Assembly: GCA_045654025.1 (NCBI GenBank)
Contig: JAZOMO010000008.1
Location: 1 to 11,748, forward strand
Direction of reading: 5' to 3'
Length of the DNA: 11,748 nucleotides
Source: Scatosoma sp045654025
GTDB lineage: Bacteria; Bacillota; Clostridia; Christensenellales; Borkfalkiaceae
Notes under the pieces: generated by a model
Seen by the model: the letters and a program-made list of their open reading frames with translations, nothing else
The model's database searches: none
Told to the model about the DNA's origin: nothing
Part shown: positions 1 to 9,900 of the stretch, piece after piece
Position numbering within the stretch: position 1 is the stretch's first letter
Layout: each line of letters starts with the position of its first letter
Made by a program: the position numbers and the translations under genes

Positions 1-64
1 GTCTTTACCCACGCAGGATTGCGACACCTTGCGCCCTGCGCGCAAATTTCCGCTTATCTCCACC
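1..64 (+). repeat. 3' part of a tandem folded element, copy A (cut by window edge)
   Basis: These bases are a near-identical direct copy of 188-251, with an offset of 187 bp. The few differences include one in the apex of a predicted hairpin (TTGCGC/GCGCAA arms kept, loop changed) and one next to it. The copy ends in CTTATCTCCACC, the 3' strand of the closing helix of the complete copy B; its 5' partner would lie left of the window. A terminator follows within 7 bases, as in copy B. The strand is inferred from the order element then terminator, and both terminator hairpins could work in either direction. RNA class is unknown. Confidence 0.6.
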
Positions 65-70
65 ACCAAC

Positions 71-100
71 AAAAGGAAGGCAATACGCCTTCCTTTTTTT
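71..100 (+). terminator. Intrinsic terminator after repeat copy A
   Basis: A GGAAGGC/GCCTTCC stem (75-81 with 87-93) has loop AATAC, is preceded by AAAA and followed by seven T. The same seven-base stem is used at 2647-2665, with similar upstream bases (ACCAACAA). The A and T flanks would allow function on either strand. Confidence 0.85.
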
Positions 101-107
101 GTTTGGA

Positions 108-251
108 GGTGGAGATAAGTAACGCTCGAAACGTTGTATTCTCAGCGGTTCGCGCGAGCAAGCCTGCACGAGTAAGAATGGTTACAAGTCTTTACCCACG
201 CAGGATTGCGACACCTTGCGCCTTGCGCGCAAATTTTCGCTTATCTCCACC
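108..251 (+). ncRNA. Putative structured RNA of unknown class, complete copy B
   Basis: About 144 nt are bounded by a perfect 12-bp closing helix: GGTGGAGATAAG (108-119) with CTTATCTCCACC (240-251). Inside I can pair 134-142 with 175-187 (nine pairs, a four-base bulge at 180-183), and TTGCGC 216-221 with GCGCAA 227-232. CCTGC 163-167 could pair with GCAGG 200-204, which would be a pseudoknot. A terminator follows seven bases later. I see no tmRNA, SRP, RNase P, tRNA or T-box signature and cannot name the class. No + gene follows for about 2 kb, so a riboswitch for a downstream gene is unlikely. It could instead be a dispersed intergenic repeat. No clear promoter is visible; the short spacer after the upstream terminator suggests processing or read-through from the left. 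Pairings are hand-made. Confidence 0.5.
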
Positions 252-257
252 AAAAAA

Positions 258-289
258 GCTCAGAATTGCGTTCAATTCTGAGCCTTTTT
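258..289. terminator. Bidirectional terminator between the folded element and the GH28 gene
   Basis: An 11-bp perfect stem (258-268 with 273-283, loop CGTT) is flanked by A-run on the left and T-run on the right. It can end the + strand element and, on the - strand, the GH28 gene whose stop codon lies 5 bases away. Confidence 0.88.
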
Positions 290-294
290 AATTG

Positions 295-1821
295 TTATTT
301 TTCCGTATTGTCTACGTAGCGGATATTTTCAATGGATACGTTTTTGACGTTCTTGATTTTTATCGTCTGTATCTCACCGTCCGCTCTGCCGTACAGTTCC
401 AAATTCTTAATACGGATATTGTTGAAGTAATGTTCTTCCTCGTCGAATCCGTACAAGTACAGCGTGTGATAATATTTATCACTTCTATCCAAGTAAGGAT
501 ATGCGCCTTTGATTTTGATATTCTCCAAAAGGATATTTTCTACGACAGTAAGCTCCTCTGCTCCCTCGCCGTCGTCGTTGCTGGTGTAATCCGAACGAAT
601 CAAAACGGAAGCAAAATTGCAGTTTCTAACCGTGATATCCTTGATATACCCACCACGCTTATGCGTTGTTTTGATGGTGAAACCCATTTTGTCTTCAAAA
701 AAGTCGCAATCCCAGATCTTGACGTCGCTGATACCACCCGACACCTCGCTGCCGATTGCAATCCCACGAGGACCGCCAAAGCAATCGAAAATACGAATAT
801 TTTTCGTGGGTCGATTGACAATGTTCCCTTCGGGGTTTTTACCCGATTTTACGGCAATAGCATCGTCGCGAGTGCTAAAATAGGTATTGAATATCGTACA
901 ATCTTCCGAGGAATCAGGATCCCAACCATCGCCGTTTCCCACGTCGTCCATTTGCAAACTGCCATCCTCGCTGGTCCACTTCTCCGACAGAATCTTACAG
1001 TTATACGTAAGCACGTTTCTGGAATACACGAAATGCACGTTCCAAGACGCGCTGTACCCAAGCGTAAGGCCACCGATAATCACGTTCTCTGCGTTGTTGA
1101 TGCAAATCAGCCTGCCTCTTGCACGCTTCAAAATTCTCTCTTCGTTTTCACCAAGGGATTCGGTGAGCAACGCTCTTTCCGCATTTACAATCGAGTTGCA
1201 AAGCGGTGCTCCGCCCCCAAAAATGGTGCCCTTACCACGAATTACAACGTTTTGCGTTGTATATCCCGCATTACGGTCAATCTCACCGATATTGATAAGC
1301 GAACGGTAGCAGATACGCTCCTTCCCTTCATAACGGCTTTTGATTTTAGGCAAATAGTCCTCTGCCTGCTCCGTACCCCGCAGCATTGCGCCATACTCTA
1401 AATAAAGCTCGCTACCGCTATGCATATTCAGCGCGCCCGACAAAAACGTGCCTTGTGGCAAGTAAACACAATCGTTTTCCGTACAATCGTCCAACGCTTT
1501 TTGAAGGGCGGCGGTATTTAAGGTCTTACCGTCCCCCACCGCATTGTAAGGCGGCTTCGTAACGTCGATGCAGCGTTTTGCCTTGGGCGTGCGGAGGGTA
1601 GCCTGATACAAGCACTCTACCACCTGTCCAGCGCCGTCCACTCTCTCTACCGCAACAGCGTATTCCGTGTCTGCTTGCAAATCCCGAAACGAAACGTGTG
1701 TTTTTACCGTCTTTTGGGCAATTTCACCGTTCAGCGTAGCGCGATATTCTACACCGTCGGGCAATCCCCATTGCTTTTCCCAGTATAACGTAATCTCGTC
1801 TTGAAAGATAAGCGTATTCAT
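295..1821 (-). CDS. Glycoside hydrolase family 28 (polygalacturonase-like), cytoplasmic
   Basis: The 508-aa protein has a fibronectin-III-like N-terminal segment (about 1-80; FRDLQADTEYAVAVERVD at 46-63) and then a right-handed beta-helix domain. GH28 landmarks seen: NGDGWDPDSS (296-305, holding D298), RDDAIAVKSG (318-327, D319 and D320) and IGSEVSGG (356-363). These supply the three catalytic aspartates known in the family. Two other family motifs deviate: the usual GHG reads GPRG (350-353), without its histidine, and the usual RIK reads TIK (382-384). Substrate may therefore differ from plain polygalacturonate. No signal peptide is visible, so it probably acts on imported oligosaccharides. 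The start is supported by AGGAG at 1831-1835. It is monocistronic, with its own promoter and a bidirectional terminator; no pectin transporter lies nearby. Family assignment is firm, substrate is not. Confidence 0.9.
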   Translation of the reverse strand: MNTLIFQDEITLYWEKQWGLPDGVEYRATLNGEIAQKTVKTHVSFRDLQADTEYAVAVERVDGAGQVVECLYQATLRTPKAKRCIDVTKPPYNAVGDGKTLNTAALQKALDDCTENDCVYLPQGTFLSGALNMHSGSELYLEYGAMLRGTEQAEDYLPKIKSRYEGKERICYRSLINIGEIDRNAGYTTQNVVIRGKGTIFGGGAPLCNSIVNAERALLTESLGENEERILKRARGRLICINNAENVIIGGLTLGYSASWNVHFVYSRNVLTYNCKILSEKWTSEDGSLQMDDVGNGDGWDPDSSEDCTIFNTYFSTRDDAIAVKSGKNPEGNIVNRPTKNIRIFDCFGGPRGIAIGSEVSGGISDVKIWDCDFFEDKMGFTIKTTHKRGGYIKDITVRNCNFASVLIRSDYTSNDDGEGAEELTVVENILLENIKIKGAYPYLDRSDKYYHTLYLYGFDEEEHYFNNIRIKNLELYGRADGEIQTIKIKNVKNVSIENIRYVDNTEK

Positions 1822-1930
1822 AAAATATGTCTCCTAAGTAGTTTTTACAAGCGTATTTGACGTGATTGCAAGCCTATAATGGTTGCGGATAACGTCTTTT
1901 CGTTCTTTCGTCGTTTTCTACGCTAATTAT

Positions 1931-1959
1931 AGTATAACGATTTTCTTTCAATTTTGCAA
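1931..1959 (-). promoter_or_regulatory. Sigma-A-type promoter for the GH28 gene
   Basis: On the - strand, TTGCAA (1954-1959), a 17-bp spacer and TATACT (1931-1936). Transcription would begin near 1924 and leave a leader of about 100 nt before the start codon at 1821. I see no recognised operator in that leader. Confidence 0.6.
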
Positions 1960-2001
1960 GCCTTTTCTGCATATATCTTGTAGTATTTATAGTATTTATC
2001 A

Positions 2002-2027
2002 TTTTGCGCGCAAAAGTATAGCATACT
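2002..2027. other. Two adjacent palindromes upstream of the GH28 promoter
   Basis: TTTTGCGCGCAAAA (2002-2015) is a perfect 14-bp palindrome. It runs into AGTATAGCATACT (2015-2027), which has 5-bp arms around three bases. They lie about 45 bp upstream of the GH28 -35 box and downstream of the - strand XRE stop codon. They may be a regulator binding site for GH28, or, read on the - strand where the second palindrome is followed by TTTT, a weak terminator for the XRE gene. The rest of 1960-2065 shows only a short direct repeat (TAGTATTTA twice, near 1981-1999). Confidence 0.35.
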
Positions 2028-2065
2028 ACCACTATCAGCATTTGCACGAGCAAGCACTACACGGG

Positions 2066-2329
2066 TTACCACCGCCTACCTTTTTTCTTTTCACATATTT
2101 CTATATCATCGTTAAATAATTCCGACGCAAAAAACTCCCTCAGCGTTATATTTAGCGTTTTGCAAAATACTATCAGCGTTTCAAAGGTTATTATATCTGC
2201 CCTACCATTTATCGTTCTGTTAATCGTTGTTCTCGATATATTGCTTTTTTTAGAAAATTCGCTTTGACTGCAATTTGCTTTCTTTAACAATTCTTCCAAC
2301 CGTTTTCCCACTGCTTCTATATATTTCAT
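2066..2329 (-). CDS. XRE (Cro/CI)-family transcriptional regulator
   Basis: This 87-aa protein is essentially a single Cro/CI helix-turn-helix domain; SQSEFSKKSNISRTTINRTING (21-42) is the DNA-binding unit. A basic tail KKKGRRW ends it. I chose the ATG at 2329 (MKYIEAV) because GGAGG lies 8 bases upstream (2338-2342); the longer frame would start from a TTG that overlaps this site. It is divergently transcribed from a second XRE gene at 2412. Its promoter carries a perfect palindrome in the spacer, which suggests autorepression or repression by its neighbour. No phage, toxin or restriction genes are next to the pair. Specific targets are unknown. Confidence 0.85.
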   Translation of the reverse strand: MKYIEAVGKRLEELLKKANCSQSEFSKKSNISRTTINRTINGRADIITFETLIVFCKTLNITLREFFASELFNDDIEICEKKKGRRW

Positions 2330-2348
2330 CTTTTCTTCCTCCAAAAAT

Positions 2349-2377
2349 ATTATATTCTTAGAATTCTAAGAAGTCAA
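2349..2377 (-). promoter_or_regulatory. Promoter of the - strand XRE gene with operator O1 in its spacer
   Basis: On the - strand, TTGACT (2372-2377), exactly 17 bp, TATAAT (2349-2354). The spacer is almost entirely the perfect 18-bp palindrome TTCTTAGAATTCTAAGAA (2355-2372). A protein bound there would block RNA polymerase. Transcription should start near 2342, leaving a leader of about 13 nt that is little more than the ribosome binding site. Confidence 0.85.
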
Positions 2378-2383
2378 GTATTA

Positions 2384-2402
2384 TTCTTAGTTTTCTGATA
2401 AT
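2384..2402 (+). promoter_or_regulatory. Operator O2 overlapping the -10 of the + strand XRE gene
   Basis: TTCTTAG-TTTT-CTGATAA (2384-2401) repeats the 7-4-7 architecture of O1, with two mismatches in the right arm. It overlaps the probable -10 GATAAT (2397-2402) of the gene starting at 2412. The -35 region (about 2374-2379) is poor and overlaps the -35 of the divergent promoter. The O1 and O2 centres are 29 bp apart. Confidence 0.6.
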
Positions 2403-2411
2403 ATTGTATGT

Positions 2412-2615
2412 ATGAAAGGATTAGGCGAAACAATTAAATCTTTGCGGTTAGAAAAAGGATTGACACAGCCACAGCTTGCCAAAATGGTCGGCGTTTCTAA
2501 CGGAATGATTTCTATTTGGGAAAACAACGTGAACGAACCGAAAGCAAGTTATTTGAAAGCATTAGCAAACGCATTAGACGTTAGCGTAAGCGTGCTTTTA
2601 GGCGAAGACGCTTAA
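2412..2615 (+). CDS. Small XRE-family regulator, possibly leaderless mRNA
   Basis: The 67-aa protein is a minimal Cro/CI helix-turn-helix domain. GETIKSLRLEKGLTQPQLAK (5-24) and VGVSNGMISIWENNVNEP (26-43) match the canonical five-helix fold, so it is complete. The ATG at 2412 is the only reasonable start: the domain begins at residue 5 and the next Met is residue 25. No Shine-Dalgarno sequence precedes it, and the likely -10 (2397-2402) is only 9 bases upstream, so the transcript probably begins within a few bases of the ATG. It is divergent from the XRE gene at 2066-2329 and shares its operators. A terminator follows at 2647. Targets are unknown. Confidence 0.85.
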   Translation: MKGLGETIKSLRLEKGLTQPQLAKMVGVSNGMISIWENNVNEPKASYLKALANALDVSVSVLLGEDA

Positions 2616-2646
2616 TATTTCTTTACACCCCACACAACCAACAATA

Positions 2647-2671
2647 GGAAGGCTGCACGCCTTCCTTTTTT
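2647..2671 (+). terminator. Intrinsic terminator after the + strand XRE gene
   Basis: GGAAGGC/GCCTTCC stem (2647-2653 with 2659-2665), loop TGCAC, then six T. The stem is identical to that of the terminator at 75-93. Confidence 0.9.
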
Positions 2672-2687
2672 GTTTTATTAGCACTTT

Positions 2688-2715
2688 TTTTCATTTGCGC
2701 ATATGCTGATATAAA
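2688..2715 (+). promoter_or_regulatory. Probable extended -10 promoter of the cupin gene
   Basis: TGATATAAA (2707-2715) is an extended -10 element. A weak -35 TTTTCA (2688-2693) lies 16 bp upstream of the -10 hexamer. The leader would be about 16 nt. Confidence 0.45.
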
Positions 2716-2737
2716 TAAGAAATACGGGGGAAATGCT

Positions 2738-3163
2738 ATGTGCTCAAAAACGGAAAACTCGAAAGACCTCGGCCCTAAGCCTGGGATTATCAATATCCAT
2801 CAGGAGACTTTGCTAAATCAAAACTTCCGCACCGCCATTTGGACGGGTACGTACCTGCAACTGACCGTAATGTCTATCCCCATCGGCGGAGAAATCGGCA
2901 TCGAAAACCACGACGATTTAGATCAGTTTATCCGCGTGGAAAGCGGCTGCGCCTACGTCTATATGGGCAAAACGAAAAAAGAAATGAAGCTGGTCGGCAA
3001 AGTCAACCCCGATTACGCAATCATCATTCCTGCAGGGACTTGGCATAATATCGTCAACGCCTGCCCTCGCCCCCTGAAAGTTTATTCCGTCTACGCACCG
3101 CCACAGCACCCCTTTGGCACAATCCACAAAACCAAACAAGCTGCCGATATGGACGAGGATTGA
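2738..3163 (+). CDS. Cupin-domain protein
   Basis: The 141-aa protein is a single small beta-barrel cupin, cytosolic, without signal peptide. Cupin motif 1 covers residues 50-70 (GG...H58...Q63...G70) and motif 2 reads PAGTWHNIVN (98-107), with H103 and N107 as expected. Only one histidine is seen in motif 1, and Gln stands where Glu is usual, so metal binding is plausible with H58, Q63 and H103 but not certain. The catalysed reaction, if any, cannot be read from the sequence; such proteins are annotated only as cupins. A GGGGG ribosome binding site lies at 2726-2730. It is monocistronic, between an extended -10 promoter and the terminator at 3171. The neighbouring membrane protein has its own signals. 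Confidence 0.85.
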   Translation: MCSKTENSKDLGPKPGIINIHQETLLNQNFRTAIWTGTYLQLTVMSIPIGGEIGIENHDDLDQFIRVESGCAYVYMGKTKKEMKLVGKVNPDYAIIIPAGTWHNIVNACPRPLKVYSVYAPPQHPFGTIHKTKQAADMDED

Positions 3164-3170
3164 GTATAAT

Positions 3171-3198
3171 AAAAAACCGCCGTTTCAGGCGGTTTTTT
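3171..3198. terminator. Intrinsic terminator after the cupin gene
   Basis: AAAAAACCGCC (3171-3181) pairs with GGCGGTTTTTT (3188-3198) around loop GTTTCA. It works on the + strand and is symmetrical enough to act in both directions. Confidence 0.9.
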
Positions 3199-3220
3199 GC
3201 ATGATTTGCCTCTTGCGTGA

Positions 3221-3245
3221 ATATACTCTCTTACAAGGAGTATAT
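3221..3245 (+). promoter_or_regulatory. Inverted repeat enclosing the ribosome binding site of the DUF6512 gene
   Basis: ATATACTC (3221-3228) and GAGTATAT (3238-3245) are perfect 8-bp arms around nine bases. The right arm contains the GGAG of the ribosome binding site (AAGGAG 3235-3240); the left arm contains a possible -10, TATACT (3222-3227). If transcription starts upstream, the RNA hairpin would hide the ribosome site; if TATACT is the -10, the repeat is a DNA operator instead. No good -35 is seen (TTGCAT at 3197-3202 is 19 bp away). Confidence 0.45.
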
Positions 3246-3249
3246 CGCA

Positions 3250-3780
3250 ATGAAAAGAAATCTTTTGCTTTGGCAATTTGGCGGGCTGACGTTTGCTACC
3301 GCTTTGGGGACAATTTTACATTTTTTAATCGACTGGACGGGCTGGGTGTTCGTTGCGCCTATCTCCGCCGTCAACGAATCAACCTGGGAGCATATGAAAA
3401 TCCTCTTTTTCCCGATGCTGATTTTTGCCCTCATTCAATATCCCTTCTTCAAAGAAGAAGCCCTCGGTTTTTGGTGGATAAAATGGATAGGAACGTTGGT
3501 CGGCGTTAGCGCAATTCCCATCCTCTTCTATACCTATAACGGCGCTTTTGGAAAATCCCCCGACTGGGTGAATATCCTCTTTTTCTTCCTCGCCGCAGGC
3601 ATCGGATATTACGCGGAAGGCGTCCTCTTCCGCAAGCGATTTGCACCCCGTTTTTCCTTTATCCCTATCCTGCTTTTGATTGCTACGGCAGTCGCCTTTG
3701 CCGTGTTCACTTTTGCGCCACCGCAACTACCACTTTTTCAAGACCCATTAGCGCCTTTACCCGCACCTCATATCAATTAA
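3250..3780 (+). CDS. DUF6512-like integral membrane protein
   Basis: This 176-aa protein has about five hydrophobic helices (roughly 11-30, 51-67, 73-94, 107-127 and 136-155), so it sits in the cytoplasmic membrane. Conserved-looking motifs are VNESTWEHMK (41-50) after helix 1 and PPQLPLFQDP (157-166) near the C-terminus. They fit my memory of the DUF6512 family of Clostridia; no function is known for that family. I chose ATG 3250 because AAGGAG (3235-3240) lies 9 bases upstream; the in-frame ATG at 3217 has no ribosome site. The gene stands alone between terminators at 3171 and 3786. The hairpin over its ribosome site suggests translational or transcriptional control. Confidence 0.75.
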   Translation: MKRNLLLWQFGGLTFATALGTILHFLIDWTGWVFVAPISAVNESTWEHMKILFFPMLIFALIQYPFFKEEALGFWWIKWIGTLVGVSAIPILFYTYNGAFGKSPDWVNILFFFLAAGIGYYAEGVLFRKRFAPRFSFIPILLLIATAVAFAVFTFAPPQLPLFQDPLAPLPAPHIN

Positions 3781-3785
3781 GAACT

Positions 3786-3808
3786 GGGACAATTTTGTCC
3801 CTTTTTTT
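3786..3808 (+). terminator. Intrinsic terminator of the DUF6512 gene
   Basis: GGGACA (3786-3791) pairs with TGTCCC (3796-3801) around ATTT, then seven T. The T-tract overlaps the stop codon (3807-3809) of the convergent rubredoxin gene. On the - strand the hairpin lacks a good T-tract. Confidence 0.85.
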
Positions 3809-3974
3809 ATTCGCCTAATTCTTCCACAAACTCCTCTTTGCCCACGCCGCAAAGCGGACAGACAAAATCTTCCGGCAACGCCATAAACGGAATCCCCGGC
3901 GCAATCCCACTCTCGGGAACACCCAGCTTGTCATCGTACATCCAGTCACACACCGTACAAACGTATTTACTCAT
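3807..3974 (-). CDS. Rubredoxin
   Basis: This short gene encodes 55 aa. Both iron-binding knuckles are present: YVCTVCDW (4-11, C6 and C9) and VCPLCGVGK (38-46, C39 and C42), with the family's PESGIAPGIPF turn (20-30) and LPEDF. The length is normal for the family. Rubredoxin carries one electron on an Fe(Cys)4 centre and in anaerobes commonly donates to flavodiiron proteins, which is what its neighbour encodes. Its ATG overlaps the flavodiiron stop codon (ATGA at 3971-3974), and the ribosome site GGGGGGAG is made of the last sense codons of that gene. The two are therefore one operon with coupled translation. Confidence 0.95.
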   Translation of the reverse strand: MSKYVCTVCDWMYDDKLGVPESGIAPGIPFMALPEDFVCPLCGVGKEEFVEELGE

Positions 3975-6900
3975 TTTTTCTCCCCCCTATAGCACAGCTC
4001 CTCCGCAAGCAATCGCATCTGCTTGCAGTTCTCCTCCGTCATTGACGAAAGAATTTTTACTAAGCTTTGCGTATACCGTAAGTTTTTGCATTTTTTAAGC
4101 ATTTCATACATCCGTTTCGCCGCCATCGGCGCCCAACTGCCGTTTTCAATCAATGCAACCGTGCGGTTTTGGAAATTGCGCTCGACAAGGCTAGCGATAA
4201 ACTCCCGCATGAAGGGGAAAATCTCCCCGTTGTAGGTCGTCGTAGCAAGGACGAGCTTTCCGTACCGAAAAGCATCCTCCACCGCCTCAGACATATCCAC
4301 ACGAGCAAGGTCTATCATAACGACCTTTGGACAACCTGCCCTCAGCAGTTCCCTTTGCAGACACTCCACCGCCGCTTTCGTGTTACCGTACACAGAGGTG
4401 TAGGCAATGACTACGCCGTCCGTTTCCACCTCGTACCTCGACCACGTGTCGTATAGAGAAAAATACTCCTCCAAGTTCCCCTTCAAGACGGGGCCGTGCA
4501 ACGGACAGATTGCCCGAATGGGTAGAGAAGACAGCTTTTTGAGCAGCGCCTGCACCTGCACGCCGTACTTGCCGACGATGCCAAAGTAGTATCTTCTCGC
4601 CTCGCAAGCCCACTCCTCTTCTATATCCAAAGTCCCAAACTTCCCAAACGCATCGGCCGAAAACAACGCGCCGTTTGTTTTATCGTAGGTCATTATCACC
4701 TCCGGCCAGTGCACCATCGGCGCGGCGTAAAAGACGAGGTCGTGCTTTCCAAGGGAAAGCACATCCCCTTCCTCGACTGCCATTTGCCGTTCCGGAAAGT
4801 CCGTACCAAAGTAATTTTTCATCATTTGCAAAGCCTTTGACGAAGCAATGATTTTTGCCTTTGGATAGCGACACGCAAACAAAAAAACGTTTGCGGAATG
4901 GTCGGGCTCCATGTGCTGTACAATTAAAAAATCAGGTTTTCTACCACAGAAAACCTTTTCCAAATTTTTCAGCCATTCCTCGGCAAATTCCGCATCTACC
5001 GTATCAAGCACCGCTATTTTTTCGTCCATAATGACGTAGGAATTGTACGCCATACCGTTTGGTACGGGGTACATCCCCTCGAATAAATCCAGACTTTTGT
5101 CGTTTACGCCAACGTAAAAAAGGTCCTCTAAAACCATCTTTTCACTCTCCTTTGCACGCATGCCCTGCCAACAGTTGCTTATAGGATAAGTTTTCCCAAA
5201 GGCTTTGAAGACCATACCCCTCGACAAAGCAAAAAAACGGAACACTTGGTGTCCCGTTTTCGCAATTTATTTAATTTTACAGTGCATGAATTACGCCTCT
5301 TTGATGATATAACGGTAGAAATCCACCGCAGGCGCAAGCGCCGATACCTCTACGCTTTCATTGATACCGTGGATACTGTCCAACTGTTCGTCGTCAATCA
5401 CAAACGGCGTAAAACGTAAGCAGTTGTCGCAAACTCGGCTCATATAGCGGCTGTCGCTGGCCGCCACCATCACGTACGGCGAAGTAATTGCCGTAGGGAA
5501 TACTTGCCCTATTGCCCGTTCTATTAATGCGAATTCCTCGCTGTGATAATCGGAAATCGGAGAAGAGAAACCGTCCTCTATAATCACCGTTTCTATCCCA
5601 TATTTTTCGGCAAGCTTTTTCACCACACGAAGACTGTCCTCGCCCCCCTGGTGATGGGAATAACGCATGTTGCCTACCACCCATGCTTCCTGCGGAAGCA
5701 CGTTTGCGCCCTCAGAACCGCTGGCCATCGTGAATGCAATCGTCGTTTTCAACATCGCCCCCGCCGCAGAAGATGCAGAAGGAATAAGTTTTTTCAGCAA
5801 CGGTTTAAAACATTTTGCATGCCTCATGATAAAGCCAGTTAGCCCACGCATTGAACCGCCAACCCTCGTAAGCATTTCGCATACCGTAGGGGAAAGCTGG
5901 GTTTTAAACAGCTTCTTCCTTTCCACCGCCGCCATAAACTTACCTAAGCGTACAAGCGGACTATTCTTTTCGGGGGTAGACGCGTGTCCGCCTACCGAAC
6001 GAGCGATAAACTGCAAGTCCATACAGCCCTTTTCGCCAACGCCGACCATCGCAAAATCTCCCTTTGCGCCCAGAATCAGGTCGCGAACAACCATGCCGCC
6101 CTCATCTAACACCAAACGGAAACGAATACCACGCTGTTCCAGCGTTTTGGAAATCAAATCCGCGCCCGTGCCGTCACACTCTTCCGTACAGCTAGACATA
6201 AAATATACGTCGTGCTCAGGGATAAAGCCTTCGGCAACCAACTCGTTGGCAGCCTCAAGCATCGCCCAAAGCCCGCCTTTCGTATCCAGCGCGCCTCGAC
6301 CCCAGACCCTGCCGTCCGCAATCGTACCCGAAAAAGGCGGATACTTCCAAGCGCCGGGGGCCTCCACGACGTCTTGGTGGTTCATCAGCAGTATGGGCGC
6401 ATCAGCAGACTTTCCCTTCCATCGCAACAGAAGACTGCCGTTAAAGGTTTCACATTCGCATACGGAAAAAACGCCCGGAAAAGTTTCCCGAAGCAATTCG
6501 TGAAATTGATAAAATTTCGTTTTGTCTGCGCTATCGACTGCCGTTATCGTTTCCTTTTGGATAAGGCGCGCCAGTCTTTGCGCATATCTTTCCGCACGTA
6601 AATCCATTCTATACTCCTATCAATGAGGATAACTGTATTATACTACTTTTTTGTTAAATCGTCAAACGCTTTTTAGATAAAGAAAGCGATTATGGTTAAA
6701 ATTGCCAAAAACGAGAAATTAAACGCCGAGAAAAGCGCAATATACCGCCCACTTTTCGTAGGGTTATGCTTGACGTATTCTCGGAAGGTGATGAGGCTGG
6801 CAAGCGATGCAATCAGCGTACCTGCTCCACCGATGTTTACCCCAAGCAATAACTGACGATAATTGTCCGTAAACTGCGAGAGCAAAATTGCCGACGGAAC

Positions 6901-9900
6901 GTTGCTGATGCATTGACAGGACAGCACGCTAACCAGCAGAGTGTTCTTTTCGAGCAGTCCAGAAAACAACGCACGGACTACCTCTATCCTACCCATATTC
7001 CCTGCAAACACAAAGAAGAAGACAAAGGTCAAAAGCAGAGGATAATCCACTTTTTTAAAGGCTTTTCTGTCCAAAAATAAGATTGCCAGGGGGATTATCA
7101 CCAGCCCTACAAGATAGTGAACCACCCGAAATACGATGATAATCGAAAAGGCAAACAGCGCAAGATAGAGTATCGTCCTTATCGGCTGAGGACGGATTTC
7201 TTCCCCTTGAAATTCAATCGGCTCCGCCTTAACGAACAGAAAACAGCAAGCCGTAATTAAGGCAATCGAAACCGCGAACGGGACTGCCATAATCCCCATA
7301 AACTCGCCCGTAGGTATCGAAAATTTGGTGTATAAGTACAGGTTTTGCGGATTGCCGAACGGCGTCAACATACCGCCAAGATTTGCCGCTACGTTCTGCA
7401 TGATGAAGGTGAACGCCATCAGCTTTTCTTTGCCCGTGCTTTTGAGCGCGATATAGCCAAGAGGCAAAAAGGTAAGCAATGCCATATCGTTGGCCAGCAG
7501 CATCGACCCCAAAAAAGTGATATAAACAAGCGCCAAAACACACGCCCTCGTATTCTTGAACAATCGTACGATTTTCTGCGCCAACATATAGAAAAAACGA
7601 ATGTTTTTCAAGGCGCAAATGACGAGCAAGGTACAAAACAAGCAGGTCAGCGTTTTGAAATCGAAATAGTCAAGGTACGCGCTATCAGGAGGCACGAACA
7701 GCATCGTGATCGCCGCCGCAAGCAGAGCGATAAACATAACGATATTCTTTTTGACAAACACCACTACCGCCGCCCAAATCTGTGCAAATCCGCTGAAAGA
7801 CTTATGTTCTTTTACCGCAACCGACACCGTAGCTTACCTCCTTGATAATTTTCCTCACGGTGATAGATTATAGCACTATGAAGAAACAAAGTCAATTATT
7901 TTTACATAGTAAAAATCCCCCACTTTCATCCCATAAAAACCGATAAGACAAAAAAAACGACCGAATAGACGAAAAGTTGGATTTTTTCGTTATTATCTGC
8001 TATAATGGTATCAAAAAGAAAAATGGAGAACTACTACAATGTATGCAATTCAAACGACAGACCTTGTCAAGCGGTATAAAAACCTAACCGCCGTAGATTG
8101 CCTAAACCTAAACGTACACCAAGGCGAATTGTTTTCCCTGCTTGGCGTCAACGGAGCAGGCAAGACAACGACGATAAAGATGCTTTCGTGTTTGACGATG
8201 CCCACGAGCGGAGATGCCCTCGTAGGCGGTTATAGCATCACGAAGGAAGCGGAGCAAGTAAAACGACTGATTGCCGTATCACCGCAGGAAACGGCAATCG
8301 CCCCCAACCTTTCCGCCAGGGAAAACCTAGAGCTTATCTGCGGTATTCACGGCTTTAACAAGGCAAAAACGCAGGAAAAGATTGCCGAGCTATCCAACCG
8401 TTTCCACTTGGATACCGTTTTGGAACGAAAAGCAGGAAAGCTGTCAGGCGGTTGGCAGAGGCGTGTGAGCATCGCTATGGCGCTGATTAGCGAACCGAAG
8501 ATTTTGTTTTTAGACGAGCCTACCCTTGGGCTTGACGTGATTGCAAGGCACGAGCTGTGGGAAATCATCCGCACCTTAAAAGGCAACACCACCATTATTT
8601 TAACAACCCATTACATGGAAGAGGCTGAGGCCCTGTCTGACAATATCGGGGTTATGAAAGACGGCAAGTTGCTCGCCTTGGGTACAGCCGAGGAATTGAT
8701 ACGACAAACAGGCGCAAAGGATTTTGAAACGGCGTTTGTGTCTATCGTAAAGGAGGACGCAGTATGAGAACGTTGACCTTCGCAAAACGATGCGCCAAGG
8801 AAGTTTTACGCGACCCTATCAACCTTTGCTTTGGTTTGGGATTCCCCTTGGCGTTGTTATTACTTCTTACCGCCCTGCAGGCAAACATCCCCGTTAGCCT
8901 ATTTGAAATCGACCATTTAACCCCCGGCATTACCGTGTTTGGATTGTCGTTTTTGACCTTATTTTCAGCAACGTTGGTCGCCAAAGACCGTGAAAGCGCA
9001 TTTTTACAAAGGTTGTACACCACTCCTTTGACGAGCATCGATTTTATCATAGGGTATATGTTGCCCCTACTGCCGATTGCGTTGGGACAAAGTGCAATTT
9101 GCTATCTGGCTGCAATCCCCTTGGGGCTGACCGTCAGCGTGAATATCCTCTATGCGTTGCTCGGTATGATTCCTATGGCGATTTTTTACATCGCGCTTGG
9201 GGTTTTGTTCGGTAGTATCTTGGGCGTAAAGCAAGTGGGCGGTATCTGCGGAGCGCTACTCACCAACCTTTCCGCATGGCTTTCAGGGGTGTGGTTCGAT
9301 TTAAAGCTTGTGGGCGGTGTATTTGAAAAAATCGCCAACCTGCTTCCGTTCGTTCACGCGGTGGAAATGGAGAAGGCGTTGTTTTGCGGAGCATTCACCT
9401 CAGCGGCAACACACCTCCTGCCGATTGCCCTATATTGCGCAGCAATCACAGTGATTGCGGTGTTCTGTTTCTTAAGACAAATGAAAAAACAGTAAGGATT
9501 TTGACCATGAAATATAAACTTATCATCAATAAAGACGTTGAAGAAGAGGTCGTTGTCGTCGCGCATGCCCCATCTTCTTTAACGCAACAGATTGAAAGCC
9601 TCGTCCAGAGCTTTTCGGGAACGGATTTTGTTATCGGAATACACGAAGAAGAAATGCGAAAGCTTGCTTTCGATGAAATCGAATGTATTACCATTATCGA
9701 CAGAAAAGTTGTTGCCATTGATAGGGACGGTAAGCAATATTCTATCAAGCATAATCTACGGGATTTAGAGGATATTTTGCCGTCGTATTTTATCCGCATC
9801 AACAAGTCCGCCCTTGCGAACGAGCACCGCATTTTACGATTCAATACCGCCTTTAGCGGCGGCGTGGATGCCGTATTCTATTGCGGATACAAGGAATACG